DNA of 64,000 bases from Azonexaceae bacterium. Its GTDB lineage: Bacteria; Pseudomonadota; Gammaproteobacteria; Burkholderiales; Rhodocyclaceae. The notes beneath the pieces are model-generated. The model saw only the letters and a list, made by a program, of their open reading frames with translations, was not told where the DNA came from and ran no database searches. The stretch's first letter is position 1. Each line of letters opens with the position of its first letter. Shown here piece after piece: positions 52,832-60,221 of the stretch. Location of the stretch: contig JAAXVL010000008.1 of NCBI GenBank assembly GCA_013335535.1, forward strand, positions 1-64,000, given 5' to 3'. Position numbers and translations under genes: made by a program.

Positions 52832-52853
52832 GGTGGAACGCAGGGGAGAGAAA

Positions 52854-53120
52854 ATGAGTCAGCAGCAAGAACACATCCGCGCGGAAGTGCTCGCCATCGT
52901 CAAGCGCCTGGCCCCGGAAATCGATCTGGCGAAGATCATCGCCGACAAGCCGCTGCGTACCCAGATCGACCTCGACTCGATGGACTGGCTCAACGTGCTG
53001 GCCACCATCCACGAGAAGCTGGGTGTCGATATCCCGGAAACCGACTACGGCAAGGTCCAGACCCTCGACAGCATCGTCATCTACCTGACCGGAAAAATGC
53101 CCGCCGCCGGGCAGGAGTAG
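52854..53120 (+). CDS. Acyl carrier protein (phosphopantetheine-binding)
   Basis: An 88-aa four-helix carrier protein. The phosphopantetheine Ser is in TQIDLDSMDWLNVLATIHEK, the usual DSL/DSM context. The ATG at 52854 is preceded by GGGGAGAG; a GTG seven codons earlier is less likely. It sits between the ligase and GNAT genes and is not the fatty-acid AcpP (no fab neighbours). Confidence 0.88.
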   Translation: MSQQQEHIRAEVLAIVKRLAPEIDLAKIIADKPLRTQIDLDSMDWLNVLATIHEKLGVDIPETDYGKVQTLDSIVIYLTGKMPAAGQE

Positions 53121-53123
53121 ATC

Positions 53124-53651
53124 GTGGCCGACTATCCAGCCGAACTCGTCCGCAACCGCTTTCTGTTCGACGGCAGCCCGGTCACCATCCGTCCCATCCG
53201 CGCCGACGACAAGCCGATGGAACAGGATTTCGTCCAGCATCTTTCGGCCGATTCGCGCTACAAGCGCTTCATGTCCACGCTGAAAGAATTGCCCCCCGGC
53301 AAGCTCAAGTACCTGACCGAGATCGACTACGTCCGTCACCTGGCGCTGGTCGCCATCATCCAGCGCGACGGGCAGTACGTTGAAATCGGCGTGGCGCGCT
53401 ATGTCGCCAACCCCAATGGCGACGATTGCGAATTCGCCATCGCCATCGACGACGCCTGGCAGGGCAGCGGCGTCGCCGGCATCCTCATGCTGACGCTGAT
53501 CGACGCCGCCCGGGCGCGCGGCATGCAGAAGATGGAAGCCTTCATCCTGGCTTCCAACGACAAGATGATCAAATTCGCCCGCCAGCTCGGCTTCGACGTC
53601 CGCCGCGACCCCGACGACCCGGGCATGATGCACGCGGTGCGATCGCTGTAA
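53124..53651 (+). CDS. GNAT-family acetyltransferase of the ligase-ACP cassette
   Basis: A 175-aa GNAT enzyme; the acetyl-CoA pyrophosphate loop is near DAWQGSGVAGILM. It begins with GTG after CAGGAG. It resembles the C-terminal GNAT domain of the large synthetase at 57059-59770 (shared TIRPIR, SRYxRFM, TEIDY/TQIDY, IGVARYV, Q.SGV). It may be a protein acetyltransferase acting on the neighbouring ligase, or it may take acyl groups from the carrier protein; both are inferences from linkage. Confidence 0.85.
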   Translation: MADYPAELVRNRFLFDGSPVTIRPIRADDKPMEQDFVQHLSADSRYKRFMSTLKELPPGKLKYLTEIDYVRHLALVAIIQRDGQYVEIGVARYVANPNGDDCEFAIAIDDAWQGSGVAGILMLTLIDAARARGMQKMEAFILASNDKMIKFARQLGFDVRRDPDDPGMMHAVRSL

Positions 53652-53670
53652 AAACCTCGGCCAACCGGGC

Positions 53671-53710
53671 TTGCCACGGTCAACCGGAAAAAATGGCCAA
53701 AATTGAAAGG
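53671..53710 (-). repeat. Dispersed ~40-bp repeat, intergenic copy
   Basis: It lies between the convergent GNAT and ybbA stops. The minus strand reads CAATTTTGGCCATTTTTTCC then GGTTGACCGTGGCAAG. It is one of three intergenic copies and contains no hairpin or T-run, so it is not a terminator. Confidence 0.75.
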
Positions 53711-53712
53711 TT

Positions 53713-54387
53713 CTAGCCAGCCAATCGCCCGGACTGAATGCGCAGCACACGTCCGCAGCGGGCGGCGATGGCTTCGTCGTGGGTGACGAGCAGCAGGGTC
53801 GTTCCCTGTTTCGCATTCAGTTCGAACATCATGTCGATGACCTGCTGGCCGGTCGCCGCGTCGAGATTGCCGGTCGGTTCGTCGGCCAGCACCAGTTGCG
53901 GATTCGGGGCGAAGGCGCGGGCCAGGGCAACGCGTTGCTGCTCGCCGCCGGACAGATGCTTCGGGTAGTGTTTGAGGCGATGGCTCAGGCCGACGCGTTC
54001 GAGCCATTCGCTCGCGGCAGCGCCCGACTTGCCTGAACCGGCCAGTTCCAGCGGCAGCATGACGTTCTCCAGCGCATTGAGCGAGGGTAGCAACTGGAAG
54101 GACTGGAAGACGAAGCCGAGCAGACGGCCACGCAATTTGGCGCGCTGGTCTTCGTCGAGCGAATTGAGCGAAACGTCGTCGAGCCGGACCTCGCCAGCCG
54201 TCGGCAAATCGAGCCCGGCGAGCAGCCCGAGCAGCGTCGATTTGCCGGAACCGGAGGCGCCGACAATCGCCACGGTTTCACCCGGCATGACCGAAAAGGA
54301 AATATCCTGCAGAATCGTCAGCGGTTCACCGCCGTTATCGACGGTTTTGCCCAGTCCCAGCACTTCAATTACCGGTTTCCCTGCCAT
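53713..54387 (-). CDS. ybbA: ABC transporter ATP-binding protein, YbbA/LolD-like
   Basis: A 224-aa ATPase from the ATG at 54387 (MAGKPVIEVLGLGKTV). It has Walker A GASGSGKS, signature HLSGGEQQRVALARA, Walker B LVLADEPTG and switch His in LLVTHDEA. Its start codon overlaps that of tesA on the other strand (CATG). The ybbA-tesA divergent arrangement is known from enterobacteria, where the permease ybbP follows ybbA; here the gene after it is on the other strand and no permease is present in the window. Confidence 0.88.
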   Translation of the reverse strand: MAGKPVIEVLGLGKTVDNGGEPLTILQDISFSVMPGETVAIVGASGSGKSTLLGLLAGLDLPTAGEVRLDDVSLNSLDEDQRAKLRGRLLGFVFQSFQLLPSLNALENVMLPLELAGSGKSGAAASEWLERVGLSHRLKHYPKHLSGGEQQRVALARAFAPNPQLVLADEPTGNLDAATGQQVIDMMFELNAKQGTTLLLVTHDEAIAARCGRVLRIQSGRLAG

Positions 54388-54988
54388 GCGCTTCGCTCTC
54401 TTCCTGTTTGCCCTGCTCTTCACCGCCACACCTGCCCTGGCCGCCAAGACCATCCTGGTCATGGGCGACTCCCTGTCAGCCGGCTACGGCATCCAGACGG
54501 ACCAATCCTGGCCGTCGCTGCTTGACAAGCGTCTGGCCGAAAAGCGCCTCGATTATAGCGTTGCCAACCTGTCGATCTCCGGCGAAACCACAGCCGGCGG
54601 ACGCTCGCGCCTGCCGCAGGCGCTGATCACCCACAAGCCGGCCATCGTTGTCATTGCGCTCGGTGCCAACGACGGCCTGCGCGGCCTGCCGCTCGGGCAA
54701 ATGCGCGACAATCTCAACGCCATGATCGACGCCTCGCGTGCCACAGGCGCCCGGGTCGTGCTCGCCGGCATGCGCCTGCCGCCCAACTACGGGCCTTATG
54801 CGGCCGACTTTTTCGGCAGTTTCAAAAGCATCGCCCAGGCCAAGAAAACGCCGCTCGTCGACTTCCTGCTTGAGCCGCTCAACACCAAGCCACAGCTTTT
54901 CCAGGCCGACAACCTGCACCCGCTGGCCGCAGCCCAGCCATTGATCCTCGACCACGTCTGGCCGACGCTGGCACCACTGCTAAAATAG
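54386..54988 (+). CDS. tesA: Arylesterase / lysophospholipase TesA
   Basis: A 200-aa periplasmic SGNH hydrolase. It has a signal peptide ending ALAA (about 1-20), block I VMGDSLSAGYG with nucleophile Ser29, block II SGETTAGG, block III GANDGLRG and block V DNLHP (Asp/His). It hydrolyses thioesters, aryl esters or lysophospholipids. Its ATG overlaps the start of ybbA on the opposite strand, so its promoter lies inside ybbA. Confidence 0.93.
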   Translation: MRFALFLFALLFTATPALAAKTILVMGDSLSAGYGIQTDQSWPSLLDKRLAEKRLDYSVANLSISGETTAGGRSRLPQALITHKPAIVVIALGANDGLRGLPLGQMRDNLNAMIDASRATGARVVLAGMRLPPNYGPYAADFFGSFKSIAQAKKTPLVDFLLEPLNTKPQLFQADNLHPLAAAQPLILDHVWPTLAPLLK

Positions 54989-54992
54989 CCGG

Positions 54993-56054
54993 ATGAAGCA
55001 TAACCGCCCCACCGTGGCCGATCTCGCGGCCTACGACGAGATCATCGACGTCCGCACCCCGGCCGAATTTGCCGAAGATCACATCCCCGGCGCCATCAAC
55101 TGCCCGGTGCTCGATAACGAGCAACGCATCCAGGTCGGCACGATCTACAAGCAGGTATCGCCTTTCGAGGCCAAGAAGATCGGCGCCGCGCTGGTTTCGG
55201 AAAACATCGCCAGGCATCTGAAAGAACGCTTCCTCGACCGGCCGAAAAGCTGGAAGCCGCTAATCTACTGCTGGCGCGGCGGCGACCGCAGCGGTTCGAT
55301 GACCACCGTTTTCAAAGCGATCGGCTGGCATGCCGGGCAACTCGATGGCGGCTACAAGGCCTGGCGCAGCCACGTCATCACCCGGCTTGAAGCGTTGCCC
55401 CAGCACTATCGTTTCACCGTCATCTGCGGCGCCACCGGCAACGCCAAGACGCGCATCCTGCAAGCCATCGGCGAGCTCGGTGAACAGATTCTCGATCTCG
55501 AAAACCTGGCCAATCACAAGGGCTCGGTCCTCGGCGTCCTGCCCGATTCGCCGCAACCCTCGCAAAAAGGCTTTGAAACGGCCCTGATGCTCGCCCTTGC
55601 CGCCCTTGATCCGACCCGTCCGGTCTATGTCGAGGCGGAAAGCCGCAAGATCGGCAACCTACACGTGCCCGAGGCCATGATCGCCCGCATCCGCAACGGC
55701 GAATGTGTCGCCGTCGAGGCCACGCTCGACGCCCGCGTCGCCTTCCTGCTCAAGGATTACGACTATTTCCTGACCCTCCCGGCGTTTCTCGGTGAACGTC
55801 TCGATGTCCTGCGCTCGCTGCAAAGCCGCGAAACGATGGCGCGCTGGCAACAGTTCATCCTGGACGCCGACTGGCCGACGCTGGTCCGCGAACTGCTCGA
55901 ACTGCATTACGACCCGCTCTATCGGCGCTCGCAGGAGCATAACTTCGCCGGCATGCCGGATTCCGGCAAGTTTTCGACCGACGATTTGTCGGAAGATGGC
56001 ATCAAGCAGCTGGCCGCCGCCATCGTTCACTCACGGACGGCGCAGATGGCCTGA
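54993..56054 (+). CDS. mnmH: tRNA 2-selenouridine synthase
   Basis: A 353-aa enzyme that converts 2-thiouridine in tRNA to geranylthio- and selenouridine. An N-terminal rhodanese domain (1-130) has its Cys in LIYCWRGGDRSGSM, and a P-loop follows near residue 147 (CGATGNAKTRIL). The P-loop reads GATGNAKT, with Ala in place of the last Gly of the usual GxxGxGKT. The rest is typical (LGVLPDSPQPSQKGFETAL). It starts four bases after tesA. Confidence 0.92.
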   Translation: MKHNRPTVADLAAYDEIIDVRTPAEFAEDHIPGAINCPVLDNEQRIQVGTIYKQVSPFEAKKIGAALVSENIARHLKERFLDRPKSWKPLIYCWRGGDRSGSMTTVFKAIGWHAGQLDGGYKAWRSHVITRLEALPQHYRFTVICGATGNAKTRILQAIGELGEQILDLENLANHKGSVLGVLPDSPQPSQKGFETALMLALAALDPTRPVYVEAESRKIGNLHVPEAMIARIRNGECVAVEATLDARVAFLLKDYDYFLTLPAFLGERLDVLRSLQSRETMARWQQFILDADWPTLVRELLELHYDPLYRRSQEHNFAGMPDSGKFSTDDLSEDGIKQLAAAIVHSRTAQMA

Positions 56055-56566
56055 CGCATGGCCGGCTTCGGGCTGGCCGTGTAACCTTCCTCGAAGGCGA
56101 TTTCGCGCAAGCCGGCCGCCTGTGCCACCTCACGCAACTCGCCCGGGCGGAGTAAGAAGGCGGGACTCGACGGCTTGCCATAAGCCTCGTTACCCCGCAT
56201 GAAGGTCTCGTAAATCAGCACGCCACCAGACGCCAGCATGGCCAGCACGTCGGGCAGGCGCGGTCGCCACAGGTAGTTGGTGACGACGATGCCATCGAAT
56301 GTTCGGCCAGCCAGCGGCCAGTCGTCGCCCTCAAGATCGGCCTGCATCGCGGAAATTCCCGGTACCGCCTGCAATTGCAAAATTGCCTCAAAATCCCGGT
56401 CGACCGTGGAAACCTCGAATCCGAGCCCGGCCAGCAATCGGGCGTGGCGCCCGCTGCCGCAAGCCAGATCGAGCACGCGTCCACCCGGCGCAATCCGCCC
56501 GCAATGGCGTTCCACCCAGGGCGATGGCGGTATGATTTGCGGCAATTCATTCAAGGAGTCGGTCAT
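56027..56566 (-). CDS. SAM-dependent methyltransferase
   Basis: A 179-aa class I methyltransferase (TehB-like size). Motif I is GGRVLDLACGSGRHARLLAG, followed by VSTVDRDFEAILQL and a motif VVTNYLWRP. It is convergent with mnmH, overlapping its end by 28 bases. The start overlaps the OsmC start on the other strand. Residues around VSTVDRDFEAILQLQ are encoded by a segment (56378-56413) with 28 of 36 bases matching the dispersed repeat. Substrate unknown. Confidence 0.85.
   Translation of the reverse strand: MTDSLNELPQIIPPSPWVERHCGRIAPGGRVLDLACGSGRHARLLAGLGFEVSTVDRDFEAILQLQAVPGISAMQADLEGDDWPLAGRTFDGIVVTNYLWRPRLPDVLAMLASGGVLIYETFMRGNEAYGKPSSPAFLLRPGELREVAQAAGLREIAFEEGYTASPKPAMRQAICAVRE
56378..56413 (+). 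repeat. Dispersed ~40-bp repeat, copy inside the methyltransferase gene
   Basis: It reads CAAAATTGCCTCAAAATCCC then GGTCGACCGTGGAAAC. Against the intergenic copy at 60165 it has 28 of 36 identical positions, including GACCGTGGAAAC without a change. It lies in the strand between motifs I and II of the enzyme. Confidence 0.55.
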
Positions 56567-56969
56567 GTCGGGGGTTGTTGTCGCGGAAAATGGTCAGGGA
56601 AGATACCAGCAGGCAGTCACCGTCGGCCAGCATCGATTGATTGCCGACGAGCCGGTCAGCGTCGGTGGTGCCGATGCCGGCCCGGCGCCTTTCGATTTCG
56701 TCATGGCCGGACTCGGCGCCTGCACCTCGATGACACTGCGCATGTATGCCGAACGCAAGGGACTCGCGCTGACCCACATCAGCGTCGCACTAAGCCACGC
56801 AAAAATCGAGGTCGACGGCGTTTCCCGCGACCGCATCGAACGCACCATCCACCTCTCTGGCGAGCTCACCACCGAACAGCGCCAGCGCCTGCTCGAGATC
56901 GCCAACAAATGCCCGGTACACCGCGCCCTCTCGTCATCGCTGCTCATCGAAAGCGCCCTTGCCACATAG
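56565..56969 (+). CDS. OsmC/Ohr-family protein
   Basis: A 134-aa OsmC-like peroxidase-fold protein. The two redox Cys are in GLGACTSMTLRMY and NKCPVHRAL. The AAGGAG five bases before the ATG at 56565 marks the start. OsmC/YhfA-type proteins reduce organic hydroperoxides. The divergent methyltransferase begins on the same CATG. Confidence 0.9.
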   Translation: MSGVVVAENGQGRYQQAVTVGQHRLIADEPVSVGGADAGPAPFDFVMAGLGACTSMTLRMYAERKGLALTHISVALSHAKIEVDGVSRDRIERTIHLSGELTTEQRQRLLEIANKCPVHRALSSSLLIESALAT

Positions 56970-57058
56970 GGAATAACCCTATAACCCCAATGACAATGGA
57001 CGGGGGTTGTGCCAGAATTCCGCATTGCACAAAAATATATCCTGACTAGGGGTTTGCC

Positions 57059-59770
57059 ATGTTGGAACAGCACTATTTAACCTCGCTTTTCGAACCGAAA
57101 TCGGTCGCTGTCATCGGTGCATCAGACCGTGAAAACTCGGTCGGCAACATCATCTTCAAGAACATCCTGAGCTCGGGGTACAAGGGCCGCCTGTACGCCA
57201 TCAACCCGAAGCACGACACCATTCAGGGCCAGCAGTCCTACAAGTCGATTGAGGAAATCGGCGCCCGCGTCGAAATGGCCGTCATCTGCACCCGTCCGCA
57301 GACTGTCCCGCAATTGATCGAGCAATGTGGACGCTCGGGCGTGCGCAACGCTATCGTCATCGCCGCCGGCTTTTCCGAAGCCGGCCACATCGGCGCTGCG
57401 CTCGAGCGCAAGGTCATGGAAATCGCCCGTTCCTACAACGTGCGCATCCTCGGCCCCAACTGCCTGGGCATCATCCGCCCCGATCTCGGCCTCAACGCCA
57501 CCTTCACCAAGATCACCGCCAAGCCGGGCAATCTTGCCCTCGTTTCGCAGTCCGGCGCCATGTGTTCCGCCGTGCTCGACTGGGCCAAGGCCAATGACGT
57601 CGGCTTCTCGTCAGTCATTTCCATCGGCATGACGGCCGACGTCGATTTCGGCGAAATCCTCGATTACCTGATCTACGACAGCCGCACGCACTACATCCTG
57701 ATGTACGTCGAAGGCATCCGTAACGCCCGCCGCTTCATGAGCGCCCTGCGTTCCGCCGCCCGCATCAAGCCGATCATCCTGCTCAAGGCCGGTCGCCATG
57801 CCGCCGGCTCGGCCGCCGCGTCGACCCACTCGGGCATGGCTGCCGTTTCCGATACCGTCTTCGACGCCGCCGTGCGCCGCGCCGGCGTGGTTCGCGTCCA
57901 GAACGTCGGCCAGCTCTTCTATGCCGCCAAGGCCCTCGCCTCGAAATTCCGCCCGATGGGCAACCGTCTCGCCATCATCACCAACGGCGGCGGGCCGGGC
58001 GCCATGGCCGCCGACCGGGCAGGCGACATGGGCATTCCGCTGGCCGAGTTGTCCAACGAAACGATGGCCGTGCTCAACAAGGCACTACCCACCAACTGGT
58101 CGCACAGCAACCCGATCGACATCGGCGGCGACGCGACACCGGAACGCTACCGCGACGCCATCATGGCCGTCACCCACGATGCTGGCGTCGACAGCACGCT
58201 GGTCATGCTCTCGCCGCAGGCCATGACCGACCCGCTGGCTGTCGCCCAGGCCATCATCGAAGTCGCCGACAAGCTCAACCGTTCGCTGATCTGCTGCTGG
58301 ATGGGCGAAGACCAGGTGCGCGAAGCGCGCAACCTGCTCGAAAGCGCCGGCATCCCGGCTTTCCGCATGCCGGAAACGGCGATCGAGCTGTTCCACCATA
58401 TTTCCAAGTACTACCGTAACCAGAAGCTCCTGCTGCAAACGCCGGAACCGACGCGCCAGCACGGCCGGCCGGAAGCCGAAGGCGCCAAGATGCTGATCGA
58501 GGCTCTGCTCGCCGAACGCCGCAAGGTGCTGTCGGAAATGGAATCCAAGGCCATCCTGCGCGCCTTCAAGGTACCGGTGGCGCAAACCATGGTCGCCCGC
58601 ACGGCAACCGAGGCATTGCTGCTCGCCGAACAGATCGGCTTCCCGATCGCCATGAAGGTCGATTCGCCGGACTTGCCGCACAAGTCCGACGCCGGTGGCG
58701 TGCGCCTCAACATCACCAACGCACCAGCTGTCCGCAACGCCTATCACGACATTATCGATACCGTGCAAAAGCGCCACCCGAGCGCCAAGATCAATGGCGT
58801 CTCGATCGAGCCCTTCCTGTCGCGCCCGAATGGCCGTGAAGTGATGATCGGTGTCTTCCGCGACCCGATCTTCGGGCCGGTCATCACCTTCGGTGCCGGC
58901 GGTTTCGACGTCGAAATCTTCAGCGACCGCTCGGTGGCCCTGCCCCCGCTCAACGAATTCCTGGCCAAGGATCTGATCGATTCGACGCGTGCCTCGATCA
59001 TCCTCGACCAGTTCCACAACATGCCGCCGGTCGACCGCGCCGCCCTCAAGGAAGTGCTGTTGTGCATTTCCGAAATGGTCTGCGAGCTACCGTGGATCCA
59101 GGAACTCGACCTCAACCCGCTGATCGTCGATGAAAACGGTGCGATTGCCGCGGATGCCCGCATCGTCATTGATCACGCTGCCAGCTCCTCGGGCGACCGT
59201 TACGCCCACATGTCGATCTATCCCTACCCGGTGCATCTGATCCAGGAATGGCAGATGAACGACGGCAAGGTCGTCACCATCCGCCCGATCCGCCCGGAAG
59301 ACGCGGAACTGGAGCAGGAATTCGTCAAGGCGATGTCCGACGAATCACGCTACTACCGCTTCATGGACACCTTGCGCGAGCTGACCCAGACCATGCTGGT
59401 CCGCTTCACCCAGATCGACTACGACCGCGAAATGGCACTCGTTGCAACCATCGCCAAGCCCAATGAGGACGGTGTCGACGAAGGCAAGGAAGAACAGATC
59501 GGCGTGGCGCGCTACGTTGGCAATCCGGACGGCGAGTCGGTCGAATTCGCGCTGGCCGTCGGCGACGACTGGCAGAAGTGCGGCGTCGGCCGCAAGCTCA
59601 TGACGGCGCTCATCGAATGCGCGCGCACCAAGGGCTACCGTGCCGTGGTCGGCGACGTGCTGTCCACCAACGCCAAGATGTTCCGCCTGATGACCAGCCT
59701 CGGCTTCACCATCCATCCGCACCCGGACGACACCGCCGTCAAGCGCGTCGTCAAGCCGCTAACGGGCTAA
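57059..59770 (+). CDS. ADP-forming acyl-CoA synthetase fused to a GNAT domain (Pat-like)
   Basis: A 903-aa fusion. A CoA-binding Rossmann domain (8-100, PKSVAVIGASDRENSVGNII) is followed by a ligase-CoA domain with the phospho-His region SAAASTHSGMAAVSD. An ATP-grasp domain begins near KAILRAFKVPVAQT, and a C-terminal GNAT domain (about 735-900) contains KVVTIRPIRPEDAEL and GDDWQKCGVGRKLM. Salmonella Pat, which acetylates acetyl-CoA synthetase, has this architecture but lost the His; here His is kept, so synthetase activity is possible as well as protein acetylation. Confidence 0.88.
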   Translation: MLEQHYLTSLFEPKSVAVIGASDRENSVGNIIFKNILSSGYKGRLYAINPKHDTIQGQQSYKSIEEIGARVEMAVICTRPQTVPQLIEQCGRSGVRNAIVIAAGFSEAGHIGAALERKVMEIARSYNVRILGPNCLGIIRPDLGLNATFTKITAKPGNLALVSQSGAMCSAVLDWAKANDVGFSSVISIGMTADVDFGEILDYLIYDSRTHYILMYVEGIRNARRFMSALRSAARIKPIILLKAGRHAAGSAAASTHSGMAAVSDTVFDAAVRRAGVVRVQNVGQLFYAAKALASKFRPMGNRLAIITNGGGPGAMAADRAGDMGIPLAELSNETMAVLNKALPTNWSHSNPIDIGGDATPERYRDAIMAVTHDAGVDSTLVMLSPQAMTDPLAVAQAIIEVADKLNRSLICCWMGEDQVREARNLLESAGIPAFRMPETAIELFHHISKYYRNQKLLLQTPEPTRQHGRPEAEGAKMLIEALLAERRKVLSEMESKAILRAFKVPVAQTMVARTATEALLLAEQIGFPIAMKVDSPDLPHKSDAGGVRLNITNAPAVRNAYHDIIDTVQKRHPSAKINGVSIEPFLSRPNGREVMIGVFRDPIFGPVITFGAGGFDVEIFSDRSVALPPLNEFLAKDLIDSTRASIILDQFHNMPPVDRAALKEVLLCISEMVCELPWIQELDLNPLIVDENGAIAADARIVIDHAASSSGDRYAHMSIYPYPVHLIQEWQMNDGKVVTIRPIRPEDAELEQEFVKAMSDESRYYRFMDTLRELTQTMLVRFTQIDYDREMALVATIAKPNEDGVDEGKEEQIGVARYVGNPDGESVEFALAVGDDWQKCGVGRKLMTALIECARTKGYRAVVGDVLSTNAKMFRLMTSLGFTIHPHPDDTAVKRVVKPLTG

Positions 59771-59810
59771 GACTCAGCTCCCGCGCCGGCCAGCCCGGCG
59801 CGCAGGCAAA

Positions 59811-59839
59811 CAAAAAGCCGGTCAGCGACCGGCTTTTTT
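59811..59839. terminator. Bidirectional intrinsic terminator
   Basis: AAAAAGCCGGTC-AGC-GACCGGCTTTTTTT is a perfect stem with A and T runs on each side. It serves the synthetase gene (plus) and the DUF3460 gene (minus), which converge here. Confidence 0.92.
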
Positions 59840-59860
59840 TCGACTGAAACCTTGCAGCGA

Positions 59861-60070
59861 TTATTCGCCGAAGAAATTCACGTCATAGGGATAAGGCTTC
59901 TGCGCCACCTTGGAACCGGCATTGCGGGCCGTGGTGTCGACATCCTGCTTCTTGTCCCACCACAGGGCGCGACCGACCTTCTGGTCTTCGACCCACTCGG
60001 GATGCTTTTCGAGTTGCTCGTTCATCCAAGTTTGGTGATCGGACACGTAGCTCGTATTGACGTCAGCCAT
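59861..60070 (-). CDS. DUF3460 family protein
   Basis: A 69-aa soluble protein (YVSDHQTWMNEQLEKHPEWV; RALWWDKKQDVD; KPYPYDVNFFGE). This is the compact DUF3460 family found mainly in betaproteobacteria; function unknown. It is downstream of hflX in the same direction, with a dispersed-repeat copy between them. Confidence 0.88.
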   Translation of the reverse strand: MADVNTSYVSDHQTWMNEQLEKHPEWVEDQKVGRALWWDKKQDVDTTARNAGSKVAQKPYPYDVNFFGE

Positions 60071-60164
60071 TTCGCTGCTTCCTCAAGATATTCAAGACAA
60101 TGCCGCGATTCTAGCATGGCTCGCGCCGGATGCTGCCTCGCAACGCTGAACAGCCATGGGGAGG

Positions 60165-60205
60165 CTTTTCAATTTTGGGCAAAAATTCCGGTTGACCGTG
60201 GAAAC
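60165..60205 (+). repeat. Dispersed ~40-bp repeat, intergenic copy
   Basis: It lies between the DUF3460 start and the hflX stop. It reads CTTTTCAATTTTGGGCAAAA then ATTCCGGTTGACCGTGGAAAC. This copy is close to the consensus of the others and is used here as the reference. Confidence 0.75.
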
Positions 60206-60221
60206 GCGTGGAAATCGCCCA

